DNA from: Kumtagia ephedrae
GTDB taxonomy: Bacteria; Pseudomonadota; Alphaproteobacteria; Rhizobiales; Rhizobiaceae
DNA length: 64,000 nucleotides
Direction of reading: 5' to 3'
Assembly: GCF_003012745.1 (NCBI RefSeq)
Contig: NZ_PXYK01000010.1
Span: 120,705 to 184,704, forward strand
Shown: positions 54,657 through 63,131 of the stretch, piece after piece
How positions within the stretch are numbered: position 1 is the first letter of the stretch
Layout: the number at the start of each line of letters is the position of its first letter
Notes under the pieces: generated by a model
Databases searched by the model: none
Told to the model about the DNA's origin: nothing
The model's input: the letters and a program-made list of their open reading frames with translations, nothing else
Translations under genes and position numbers: made by a program

Positions 54657-55331
54657 ATGCCCGAAGTCATTTTCGCCGGTCCCGCGGGCCGCCTGGAAGG
54701 CCGCTATCAGCCCTCGACCGAGAAGAGCGCGCCGATCGCGATCATCCTGCATCCGCATCCGCAATTCGGCGGCACGATGAACAACAAGATCGTCTACGAT
54801 CTGTTCTACATCTTCCAGAAGCGCAATTTCACGACGCTGCGATTCAATTTCCGCGGCATCGGCCGCAGCCAGGGCGAATTCGACCACGGCATGGGCGAGC
54901 TGTCCGACGCAGCCGCGGCGCTCGACTGGATCCAGTCGCTGCATCCGGATTCCAAGAGCTGCTGGGTGGCCGGCTATTCCTTCGGCGCCTGGATCGGCAT
55001 GCAGCTGCTGATGCGGCGTCCCGAGATCGAGGGTTTCATCTCGGTCGCACCGCAGCCGAACACCTACGACTTCTCCTTCCTGGCGCCCTGCCCGTCGTCC
55101 GGGCTGATCATCCACGGCGATTCCGACAAGGTCGCGCCGTCCAAGGATGTGCAGACGCTGGTCGACAAGCTGCACACGCAGAAGGGCATCACCATCACGC
55201 AGAAGACGCTGCCGGGCGCCAACCACTTCTTCTCCAACGATCCGCAGCTGCTGATCGACGAATGCGCAGACTATCTCGACAAGCGGCTCGCCGGGCAGCT
55301 CGCCGATCCCAAGCCGAAGCGGCTGCGCTAG
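54657..55331 (+). CDS. Alpha/beta hydrolase
   Basis: A 224-residue cytoplasmic alpha/beta-hydrolase. The oxyanion region HPHPQFGGTM (32-41) and the LRFNFRGIGRSQGEFDHG segment (61-78) are typical of the small dienelactone-hydrolase-like group widespread in alphaproteobacteria. The nucleophile is S108 in GYSFGAW; the acid is probably in HGDSDKVAP and the histidine in LPGANHFF. The substrate is unknown. GGAGTAAGGA lies just ahead of the ATG. It diverges from the SUF operon over 208 bases. Confidence 0.88.
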   Translation: MPEVIFAGPAGRLEGRYQPSTEKSAPIAIILHPHPQFGGTMNNKIVYDLFYIFQKRNFTTLRFNFRGIGRSQGEFDHGMGELSDAAAALDWIQSLHPDSKSCWVAGYSFGAWIGMQLLMRRPEIEGFISVAPQPNTYDFSFLAPCPSSGLIIHGDSDKVAPSKDVQTLVDKLHTQKGITITQKTLPGANHFFSNDPQLLIDECADYLDKRLAGQLADPKPKRLR

Positions 55332-55371
55332 GCACTGCAACGATCGGGTCGCCGGGACTATGGAGGTCGGC

Positions 55372-55755
55372 ATGCTGAAGCACCTTCTCCCCAGGAGCAT
55401 CCGGCCGCCTTTCGCCCGCTACAGCCATGGCGTCGAGGTGCCGGCCGGAAAGCGGCTGGTGCTGTGCTCGGGCCAGCTCGGCATCGGCGCCGACGATGTG
55501 GTGCCGGAGGATGCCGGCGCGCAGGCCGAGCTCTGCTTTTCCAACATCGCCGCCATCCTGGCGGAAGCCGGAATGGGTTTGGGAAACATCGTGCGCATCA
55601 ACGCCTACGTGACGGACCGCGCCCACATGCGGCCCTATATGGACGTCCGCGACCGGCTGTTCGCCGAGCCGGCGCCGGCCTCGACCCTGATGATCGTGGC
55701 GGGCTTCACCCGGCCGGAGTTCAAGGTCGAGGTGGAGGTGACTGCCGCCGGCTGA
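55372..55755 (+). CDS. RidA/YjgF-family protein
   Basis: A 127-residue member of the RidA (YjgF/YER057c) family; the classical enzyme removes reactive enamine/imine intermediates released by PLP enzymes. Family features include FARYSHGVEVPAGKRLVLCS near the start, the QAELCFSNIAAILAEAG helix, IVRINAYVTDRAHMRPYMDV, and the end PASTLMIVAGFTRPEFKVEV. The imine-binding arginine of true RidA enzymes would lie near VR in this central segment; subgroup assignment is uncertain. ATG at 55372 has GGAGG six bases ahead, favoured over the ATG at 55360. Confidence 0.88.
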   Translation: MLKHLLPRSIRPPFARYSHGVEVPAGKRLVLCSGQLGIGADDVVPEDAGAQAELCFSNIAAILAEAGMGLGNIVRINAYVTDRAHMRPYMDVRDRLFAEPAPASTLMIVAGFTRPEFKVEVEVTAAG

Positions 55756-55762
55756 CAAGCGG

Positions 55763-55987
55763 CTACAGCAGCCCGCCCAACAGCAGGATCGCGCCGGCGG
55801 CGATCATCAGCACGCCGGGCCAGTTGGGCTTGAGGCCCAGAAAGCCGACGCCGCGGCGCGCCGGCTCCAGCGTGGTCCCGGTCGGCGTCGGATGCGGATC
55901 GCTCATGCGCCCGCGCCGCGTCGCGGCCCACGCCATGTAGACGACGCCGGCGACGACCAGCAGCGCTCCCAGCCAGACAGCAGTCAT
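55763..55987 (-). CDS. Small two-helix membrane protein, function unknown
   Basis: A 74-residue protein with two hydrophobic segments (VWLGALLVVAGVVYMAWAAT and WPGVLMIAAGAILLLGGLL) joined by a polar Pro/Arg/Thr-rich linker (SDPHPTPTGTTLEPARR) that should face one side of the membrane. It converges with the RidA gene with only seven bases between. Composition is normal for the genome. No family is recognised; it may be a conserved rhizobial small protein. Confidence 0.6.
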   Translation of the reverse strand: MTAVWLGALLVVAGVVYMAWAATRRGRMSDPHPTPTGTTLEPARRGVGFLGLKPNWPGVLMIAAGAILLLGGLL

Positions 55988-56135
55988 CTCAGCCTCCCGT
56001 GACGTTGCCGTTCCCTCCCCAAGATAGGGCGCCGTCGCCGGCGGGAAACGCCAGGGATCGCCGCACCCTTACAAAAGCCGCCGGCTTGGCCTATGACCTC
56101 GCCTGAGCGACACCGGCATTTCGACGAGGTTGGCC

Positions 56136-56939
56136 GTGACGACAGCAAGCAGACGCGTCTGGTGGGGCGACTACCGCACGACCGAATACGCCTCGATCGA
56201 TCCCGAGGCGACGATAGCGGTGCTTCCGGTGGCAGCGATCGAACAGCACGGGCCGCATCTGCCGGTGTCGACCGACACCACCATCATGGAGGGCATGCTG
56301 GAGACGCTGATTGCCCGGTTGCCCGAGGATCTCGACATCCGCATCCTGCCCGTCCAGCCGGTCGGCAAGTCGAACGAGCATCTGTACGCGCCGGGCACGC
56401 TCACCCTGCCGGCCCCGGTGCTGATTGAGGCCTGGACCGAACTCGGCGCCTCCATCGCGCGGGCCGGCGTCAAAAAGCTGGTGGTCGTCAATTCGCATGG
56501 CGGCAACGAGGAGGTGATGGGCATCGTCACCCGCGAGCTGCGCGTGCGCTTCGACATGCTGGCGGTGAAGACGAGCTGGCAGCGCTTCGGCCGGCCGGCC
56601 GGCATGTATACCGAGCTGGAGGATCGCCACGGCATCCATGGCGGCGACGTCGAGACCTCGCTGATGCTGCATTTCCGGCCGGACCTCGTCGACATGGGCA
56701 AGGCCGAAAACTTCGTCTCCAGCGTCGCCCGCGCCGAGGGCGAGTTCGCCCTGCTGCGCCAGACCGGCACGCATGCCTTCGCCTGGATCGCCACGGATCT
56801 GAACCCGCATGGCGTGGTCGGCGACGCCTCAATCGCCACGGCCGAGAAGGGCCGGCTGACCGCCGAGCACCAGGCCGACGGATTCGTGCGGCTTCTGCGC
56901 GACGTGCGCACCGCTTCGCTCGCGACCTGCATCTCCTGA
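56136..56939 (+). CDS. Creatininase-family amidohydrolase
   Basis: A 267-residue metal-dependent hydrolase of the creatininase/MftE/FAPy-deformylase family. Metal ligands are expected in AIEQHGPHLPVSTDTTI (E, H, D) and in the NSHGGNEEVMGIV helix (H, N, E), with the HGGDVETSLMLHF segment completing the site near residue 170. Members open cyclic amides or deformylate purine breakdown products; the substrate is not defined here. GAGG lies six bases before the GTG at 56136; a TTG at 56130 would add two residues. Stands alone on its strand. Confidence 0.88.
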   Translation: MTTASRRVWWGDYRTTEYASIDPEATIAVLPVAAIEQHGPHLPVSTDTTIMEGMLETLIARLPEDLDIRILPVQPVGKSNEHLYAPGTLTLPAPVLIEAWTELGASIARAGVKKLVVVNSHGGNEEVMGIVTRELRVRFDMLAVKTSWQRFGRPAGMYTELEDRHGIHGGDVETSLMLHFRPDLVDMGKAENFVSSVARAEGEFALLRQTGTHAFAWIATDLNPHGVVGDASIATAEKGRLTAEHQADGFVRLLRDVRTASLATCIS

Positions 56940-56984
56940 TCCGCAACCGCCGGGCGCAACCACCGCCATATCGGCGGCCGGCGC

Positions 56985-57494
56985 TCACGCGTCGATGTCA
57001 AGGCGGAACGGCACGCCCTCGAACGCCTCGGCGCCGCGGCCGATCGAGCGGATCGCCTCGACCATGCGGTTGTCGCGACCGAGCATCCGGTCGGCCAGCG
57101 CGATCAGCCGCGGATTGGGCGTGGCAGACGGCGACAGCTTCCGCAGCGTCGTGGCAAGCTCGGCCTCGTCGCGGTGCGGCGCCAGCGCGGCGGCGATGAT
57201 ATAGGCGCTGGCGGTCGAGCGGCTGATGCCGGCGTAGCAATGCACGACCAGCGGCTTGCTGCGGTCCCAGCCGCGGGCGAAGTCGAGCACGGCCTGCACA
57301 TGACTTTCGCCGGGCGGCGTAAGCCCCTCCTGCGCCTCGGCAATGTCGTGGAAGGACAGATGCAGGTGGCGCTCGGCGGCGATCGACGCTGGCCGCGTCA
57401 CGCCGGTGCCTTCGGCCAGCAGCGACAGGAGCCAGCCTCCGCCGCAGGCCGAAACGGTCTCGTCGATGCGCGACAGCGGGCAGACATAGATCAC
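56985..57494 (-). CDS. Tyrosine/dual-specificity phosphatase coupled to cobD
   Basis: A 169-residue protein tyrosine phosphatase-like enzyme. The CX5R loop is C86-Y-A-G-I-S-R92 (VVHCYAGISRSTA) and a candidate general acid is D50 (FHDI). ADRMLGRDNRMVEAI lies near the C-terminus. The GTG start overlaps the cobD stop by four bases (GTGA), so translation is coupled to a cobalamin gene. Substrate is unknown; it could act on a small phosphate compound rather than protein, and a link to late B12 steps is only inferred from coupling. Confidence 0.85.
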   Translation of the reverse strand: MIYVCPLSRIDETVSACGGGWLLSLLAEGTGVTRPASIAAERHLHLSFHDIAEAQEGLTPPGESHVQAVLDFARGWDRSKPLVVHCYAGISRSTASAYIIAAALAPHRDEAELATTLRKLSPSATPNPRLIALADRMLGRDNRMVEAIRSIGRGAEAFEGVPFRLDIDA

Positions 57495-58546
57495 GGCCGC
57501 AATTCCTTCATCCTTTTTGCACCCGCATCTTTCCACAAGGCGAGCGCCTGCTCCAGCCTCGCCCAGGCTGCCTCGCCGGCCGGCAGGCCGCAGCGCAGCG
57601 CGGCCGGGCTCCAGGAGAAATTGCGCAGCAGGATACCGTTCCCGCCGAGGACGGTGAAGAGGCCGCCGGCTTCCGGCAGATCGAGGAAGCGGTAGAGCGA
57701 GGTCCCGCCCTCTACGGCGATGCCGAAGCGGCCGAGCAGCGCGTCGAGCCGCACCGCTTCTGCCTGCAGCCGTGCCCGCATGGCGTGCTGCCAGTCGCGG
57801 TCGGCGAGGGCGCGGATGCCGATCTCCAGCGCCGGCCCGCTCACCGCCCACGGGCCCAGCGCGCTTTCAAGACGGTCCGCAAGCCTTTGCTCCGCCAGCG
57901 CAAAGCCGAGCCGGATGCCGGCAAGGCCGAAGAACTTGCCGAAGGATTTCAGCACGACCAGACCGGGCGAATCGACATCGCTGGCAAGGCTGTGCTCGGC
58001 GGGACCGACATCCATGAAGGCCTCGTCGACGACCAGCAATCCGCCGCGCCGCGCCAGAGCGGCGGCAAGATCGAGCAGGACGTCCCGCTGGACGATGCGT
58101 CCGTCGGGATTGTTGGGATTGACCACGACGGCAAGATCCGCCCCGGCGAGCGCTTCGATGTCGCGCACCTCTTCCACCGCGTGACCGGCGAGCGCGGCGG
58201 CGCGGGCGTGCTCGGCATAGGTCGGCCCGAGCACCCTCGCCCGGCCGGGCGGCACAAGTGCCGCCACCTGCGGCAGCAGGATCTGCGTGCCGGGCGCTGC
58301 AACGACATTCGCCGGGCCGGGCGCGCCATAGGCGGTGGCGGCGAGGCGCGCGAGCTCGGCGAGGCGGCCAGGCTCCGGCAGGCGGGTGAAGGCTGTGGCG
58401 GGCAGGTCGAAAAGCGGATAGGAGTGCGGGTTGATCCCGGTCGACAGGTCGACCCAGGGTTTTGGCGCGTGCGGAAACAGCGCGTGCGCCCGTCCCAGGC
58501 TGCCGCCGTGGTCGTCCACCCGTCCGATCCTTCCCGCAAGCGTCAT
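57491..58546 (-). CDS. cobD: Threonine-phosphate decarboxylase (CobD; CobC in the Pseudomonas scheme)
   Basis: PLP enzyme making (R)-1-aminopropan-2-ol phosphate, the linker of the cobalamin lower loop. It has 351 residues. GGSLGRAHALFPHAPKPWVD and DLSTGINPHSYP at the N-terminus, PNNPDGR, the LLVVDEAFMD cofactor-ring motif, and K204 (VLKSFGKFFGLAGIRLGF) are typical. Its ATG (58546-58544) shares two bases with the ATG of cbiB on the other strand, so the two genes have no space between them. The phosphatase gene overlaps its end. Confidence 0.95.
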   Translation of the reverse strand: MTLAGRIGRVDDHGGSLGRAHALFPHAPKPWVDLSTGINPHSYPLFDLPATAFTRLPEPGRLAELARLAATAYGAPGPANVVAAPGTQILLPQVAALVPPGRARVLGPTYAEHARAAALAGHAVEEVRDIEALAGADLAVVVNPNNPDGRIVQRDVLLDLAAALARRGGLLVVDEAFMDVGPAEHSLASDVDSPGLVVLKSFGKFFGLAGIRLGFALAEQRLADRLESALGPWAVSGPALEIGIRALADRDWQHAMRARLQAEAVRLDALLGRFGIAVEGGTSLYRFLDLPEAGGLFTVLGGNGILLRNFSWSPAALRCGLPAGEAAWARLEQALALWKDAGAKRMKELRP

Positions 58547-59513
58547 GTCCGCCCTGCTCGCCTTCCTGTCGCTTCTGATGGAACTCGCCGTCGGTTACCC
58601 CGACCGCATCGTCCGTGCAATCGGCCATCCCGTCATCTGGATCGGCCAGCTCATTTCCCTGCTCGATCGCGGCCTGAACCGCCCCGCCCTTTCCGACACG
58701 GCGCGCCGCATTCTCGGCGGCGTGGCGCTGGCGCTTCTCGTCGGCATCCCAGCCGCGATTGCCTGTGCCGTCGAGGCGCTGCTGCTGGCGCTGCCGCTGG
58801 GCATCGTCGGCGTGGCCATCCTGGCAAGCACGCTGATCGCCCAACGCAGCCTGGCGAGCCATGTGAAGGCGGTGGCCGACGCGCTCGACCGCGACGGGCT
58901 GCCGGGCGGGAGGGCCGCCGTGTCGAAAATCGTCGGGCGCGATCCCGAGCGGCTGGACGAGGCCGGCGTCAGCCGCGCCGCGATCGAGAGCCTTGCCGAG
59001 AATTTCTCCGACGGCATTGTCGCACCTAGCTTCTGGCTGGGGGTCGGCGGGCTCGCCGGCGGCGCCGCCTACAAGGCCGCCAACACCGCCGATTCGATGA
59101 TCGGCCACCGCACGCCGCGCTACCAGGCGTTCGGCTGGGCGGCGGCGCGCTTCGACGACCTGGTCAACCTGCCGGCCTCGCGCCTCACCGCGCTGCTCAT
59201 CGTTGCCGCCGCCCTGCTGGTGCCCGGCGCCGATGCCGCGGCCGCTTGGCGGGCGCTGCGCCGCGACGCGAAAAAGCACCGCTCGCCCAATGCCGGCTGG
59301 CCGGAAGCGGCGATGGCCGGCGCGCTCGGCCTGGCGCTGGCCGGGCCGCGCGTCTATGGCGGGGTCGCCGTCCAGGACGCGGTCATGGGTGAGGGCGGCC
59401 GCCGCGAGGCGAAGGCAGACGACATCCGCCAGGCGCTGCGCCTGTACTGGGCGGCCGATTTGCTGCTGATCGCTTTGGCGGGCGCCTTGGCGGCGATGCT
59501 CCTGTTCAGATAG
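58545..59513 (+). CDS. cbiB: Adenosylcobinamide-phosphate synthase (CbiB; CobD in the Pseudomonas scheme)
   Basis: Membrane enzyme that attaches aminopropanol phosphate (from CobD) to adenosylcobyric acid. It has 322 residues with about five helices. LLMELAVGYPDRIVRAIGHP and VIWIGQLISLLD at the N-terminus, SKIVGRDPERLDEAGVSRAA, ESLAENFSDGIVAPSFW and MIGHRTPRYQAFGWAAARFD are the diagnostic segments. Its product step uses the product of the divergently oriented cobD. No purine-rich ribosome site is visible ahead of its ATG, because that DNA is the start of cobD. Confidence 0.95.
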   Translation: MSALLAFLSLLMELAVGYPDRIVRAIGHPVIWIGQLISLLDRGLNRPALSDTARRILGGVALALLVGIPAAIACAVEALLLALPLGIVGVAILASTLIAQRSLASHVKAVADALDRDGLPGGRAAVSKIVGRDPERLDEAGVSRAAIESLAENFSDGIVAPSFWLGVGGLAGGAAYKAANTADSMIGHRTPRYQAFGWAAARFDDLVNLPASRLTALLIVAAALLVPGADAAAAWRALRRDAKKHRSPNAGWPEAAMAGALGLALAGPRVYGGVAVQDAVMGEGGRREAKADDIRQALRLYWAADLLLIALAGALAAMLLFR

Positions 59514-59582
59514 TTCACAAGCGCTTGATCGGGCATCGCCGCCATGCTGATGATCCCTGCTGATTTGCAGATGGAGGCAGCG

Positions 59583-60086
59583 ATGCCGGAGCCGACGCGC
59601 CTCGAAAGACTGCTGTTCCGGCTGGAAGCCCAGCACCGCTGCCTCGGCTGGGCTTTTCGGGAGATCGGGAACCGTCCCGGCATCGTCTTCGAGATGGGGC
59701 TGGGGCACGGCCGCACCTACGACCATCTGCGCAGCTACCTGCCCGGCCGCGACATCTATGTCTTCGACCGCGAGGTCGACTGTTTTGCCGACTGCACGCC
59801 GCCTGCCGACCGGCTGTTGCTGGGCGATATCGGCGACCGTCTCGCCGCCGCCGCGGCGCGTTTCGCCGGTCAGGTGGTGCTGGCCCACAGCGACCTGGGC
59901 TCCTATGGCGAGGCCCACAACACCGCCATGAGCGCGCTGGTCAGCCGGCTGCTGCCGCCGGCGCTCGCCCCCGGCGCCATCGTGCTCTCCGACCTGCCGC
60001 TCGACCTCGCCGGCGCGCAATCGCTGCCGTTGCCGGCCGGCACGCGCGAGGACCGTTATTTCGTCTATCGGAACGGGGCCGCGTGA
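59583..60086 (+). CDS. Small class I methyltransferase-like protein
   Basis: A 167-residue protein with the opening of a Rossmann methyltransferase: GIVFEMGLGHGRTYDHLRSY carries the glycine-rich SAM loop (E-x-G-x-G-x-G), DIYVFDREVDCF supplies the acidic end of beta-2, and LGDIGDRLAAAAARFAGQVV follows. It is shorter than typical class I enzymes, and the C-terminal strands (AIVLSDLPLDL) are compact. Substrate unknown. GGAGG lies six bases before the ATG at 59583; upstream ATGs lack such a site. It follows cbiB by 69 bases. Confidence 0.75.
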   Translation: MPEPTRLERLLFRLEAQHRCLGWAFREIGNRPGIVFEMGLGHGRTYDHLRSYLPGRDIYVFDREVDCFADCTPPADRLLLGDIGDRLAAAAARFAGQVVLAHSDLGSYGEAHNTAMSALVSRLLPPALAPGAIVLSDLPLDLAGAQSLPLPAGTREDRYFVYRNGAA

Positions 60087-60329
60087 GCGCGGCGAACGCC
60101 CCTGCCTCCAGGCTCTCTTGCCGATTTGACGCGGACACGATCCTGCGCCACATACAAACCCGCGGTTGCACCGACGGGAATGGGATACTGCGGCGTGCAG
60201 CAATGGTGTAGATTGGCCGTTGCCGCCTTAGTTCGGCCTCAACGAAGAGTTTTGCCATGGCGGAACAAAGCGCCGGCCGTCCCGTTTTTCGGCCGAAAGG
60301 GACAGAAACGTCCTCATGAGGAGATCGTC

Positions 60330-60863
60330 ATGAAGAAATTCCTATCCGGGCTCTGCGCCACCGCCCTCGCCTTGGCGGTGACGGTGACGGGCCTGCTTCC
60401 GGCCGGTGCCGCGCCGGCCTATGTGCCCAAGGCCGGGGCCGAGGTAAACGGCGACGTCGTCAAGGTGCAGGATGCCCGCAAATGGCGCCGCGACCGCAGG
60501 GAATTCCGGCGGGATCGTCGGGAATTCCGGCGCGATCGCCGGGAGTGGCGGCGTGACCGCCGCGAGGCCCGCCGCGATTTCCGCCGGGATCGTGGCGGCT
60601 ATTATCGCGGCTATCGCGGCTACCGGGACTATCGCCCGGGCTATCGCCGCTATGGCGATTACTGGTATCCGGCCGCCGCTTTCGTTGCCGGCGCCCTTAT
60701 CGGTGGCGCCATCGCCAACGCGCCTGCCCGCGAGGTCTATCGCGACGGTGGCGATGCCCACACCCAGTGGTGCTACAACCGCTACCGGTCGTACCGGGCC
60801 TACGACAACACGTTCCAGCCCTACAATGGCCCGCGCCAGCAGTGCTTCTCGCCCTATAGCTGA
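60330..60863 (+). CDS. BA14K-family exported protein with arginine-rich repeats
   Basis: A 177-residue protein with a signal peptide (residues 1-29, PAGAAPAY), a run of four [14 protein letters not shown] heptads (52-79), a Tyr/Gly/Arg-rich stretch ([20 protein letters not shown]), a hydrophobic helix ([17 protein letters not shown]) and the C-terminal module [25 protein letters not shown] that defines the BA14K family. Family members are surface or periplasmic antigens in Brucella and rhizobia with proposed lectin-like binding. GAGGAGATC precedes the ATG. A perfect terminator follows 21 bases after the stop, so it is a one-gene unit. Confidence 0.88.
   Translation: MKKFLSGLCATALALAVTVTGLLPAGAAPAYVPKAGAEVNGDVVKVQDARKWRRDRREFRRDRREFRRDRREWRRDRREARRDFRRDRGGYYRGYRGYRDYRPGYRRYGDYWYPAAAFVAGALIGGAIANAPAREVYRDGGDAHTQWCYNRYRSYRAYDNTFQPYNGPRQQCFSPYS
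60483..60566 (+). repeat. Four in-frame 21-base repeats coding (W/F)RRDRRE
   Basis: Units start at 60483, 60504, 60525 and 60546 and encode W-, F-, F- and W-RRDRRE. A degenerate fifth (ARRD, then FRRDR) follows. Codons for Arg vary between copies (CGC, CGG, CGT, AGG), so the protein sequence, not the DNA, is conserved; the tract is unlikely to be a recent slippage product. Confidence 0.85.
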
Positions 60864-60883
60864 GCGACTGTTCCGCTGCGACG

Positions 60884-60916
60884 AAAAACCCGCGCTGACG
60901 ACCGGCGCGGGTTTTT
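60884..60916 (+). terminator. Perfect 12-bp intrinsic terminator after the BA14K gene
   Basis: AAAAACCCGCGC (60884-60895) pairs with GCGCGGGTTTTT (60905-60916) across a nine-base loop. The U tract on one strand and the A tract on the other make it bidirectional; it also faces the converging glpK gene. Confidence 0.9.
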
Positions 60917-61025
60917 CTTTGCCGGAGCATCTCCGTTTTTGCTCGAAACGGCGGGACCTTTTCTCCCGGTTTCCGCAATTTTCGGAGGCAAAACCATACC
61001 GTTTTCGGCAAGGTCGCCCCGAAAA

Positions 61026-62519
<1,494 letters not shown>

Positions 62520-62591
62520 CAAACACCTGTCGAGAGCGGCCGTGGCGAAGAGCGCCGCAGGCGAGGAAGCATTTTGGAGGAGGGAGAATGG

Positions 62592-63041
62592 CTATTTGAG
62601 ACCGGCGCGCCGTTCCAGTTCGTCCAGCCGCGCGTTGATCTCGTCGATGTCCAGCTTCGCCTGGTGCCCGGACTGCAGGGCATTGAGAATGTCGTTGTAC
62701 TGGCTCGTGAGTTCGATGCGCATTTTCCGGATATCGTCCGCATTCTTGTCCGCCGCCGCATCCGATTCATCGAGGCGCGCCAGGATCGCGTCGAACCGCC
62801 GGTCGATCGCCTCGAAGCGGCGGTCGACGTCAGCCCGCAATTCGCCTATCTCGCCGCGAATATCGCCGACGTCGCTCCGCAACTGGATCTGGTTGCGGGA
62901 GAACTTGACCATCTCGCCGGTCAGCTGGTCGACGCGCGTGGCCAATGTCTCAAGATGCATCACTGTCCGCCGCTGCCCATTGAGCAGCGCCTCGATCATC
63001 GCGTTGTACGCACCCTCGGGTGTCCGCTTTTCAGCCGGCAT
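62592..63041 (-). CDS. Small coiled-coil protein in the glycerol locus
   Basis: A 149-residue soluble protein with no recognised family. It is almost entirely helical: heptad patterns run through VMHLETLATRVDQLTGEMVK, RSDVGDIRGEIGELRADVDR (hinge), RFEAIDRRFDAILARLDESD, and the C-terminal QAKLDIDEINARLDELERR, so it should form a long coiled coil. There is no signal peptide or membrane segment. GGAGGTG lies ahead of the ATG at 63041. It sits between the binding protein and glpK on the same strand, 72 bases from glpK and 90 bases from the binding-protein gene. It could be a kinase-associated scaffold, or a stray gene. Confidence 0.75.
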   Translation of the reverse strand: MPAEKRTPEGAYNAMIEALLNGQRRTVMHLETLATRVDQLTGEMVKFSRNQIQLRSDVGDIRGEIGELRADVDRRFEAIDRRFDAILARLDESDAAADKNADDIRKMRIELTSQYNDILNALQSGHQAKLDIDEINARLDELERRAGLK

Positions 63042-63090
63042 GTCGGCACCTCCGCCGGATACATTATGGGTGCAAACCCTTTTGGCAAGC

Positions 63091-63117
63091 AAGCGGGGGG
63101 CCCGAAGCCCCCCGCTT
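63091..63117 (-). terminator. 10-bp GC hairpin with UUCG loop after the binding-protein gene
   Basis: AAGCGGGGGG (63091-63100) and CCCCCCGCTT (63108-63117) pair perfectly; on the minus strand the loop reads CTTCGGG, giving a C(UUCG)G tetraloop. It lies 15 bases after the ABC binding-protein stop and has no U tract, so it may stabilise the upstream mRNA and lower expression of the genes behind it. Confidence 0.6.
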
Positions 63118-63131
63118 CCTCCAGCAAGCTG

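Noticed and set aside
58380..58700. Cobalamin riboswitch before cobD or cbiB
   Set aside because: The start codons overlap, leaving no non-coding space, and no B12-box-like sequence was seen nearby.
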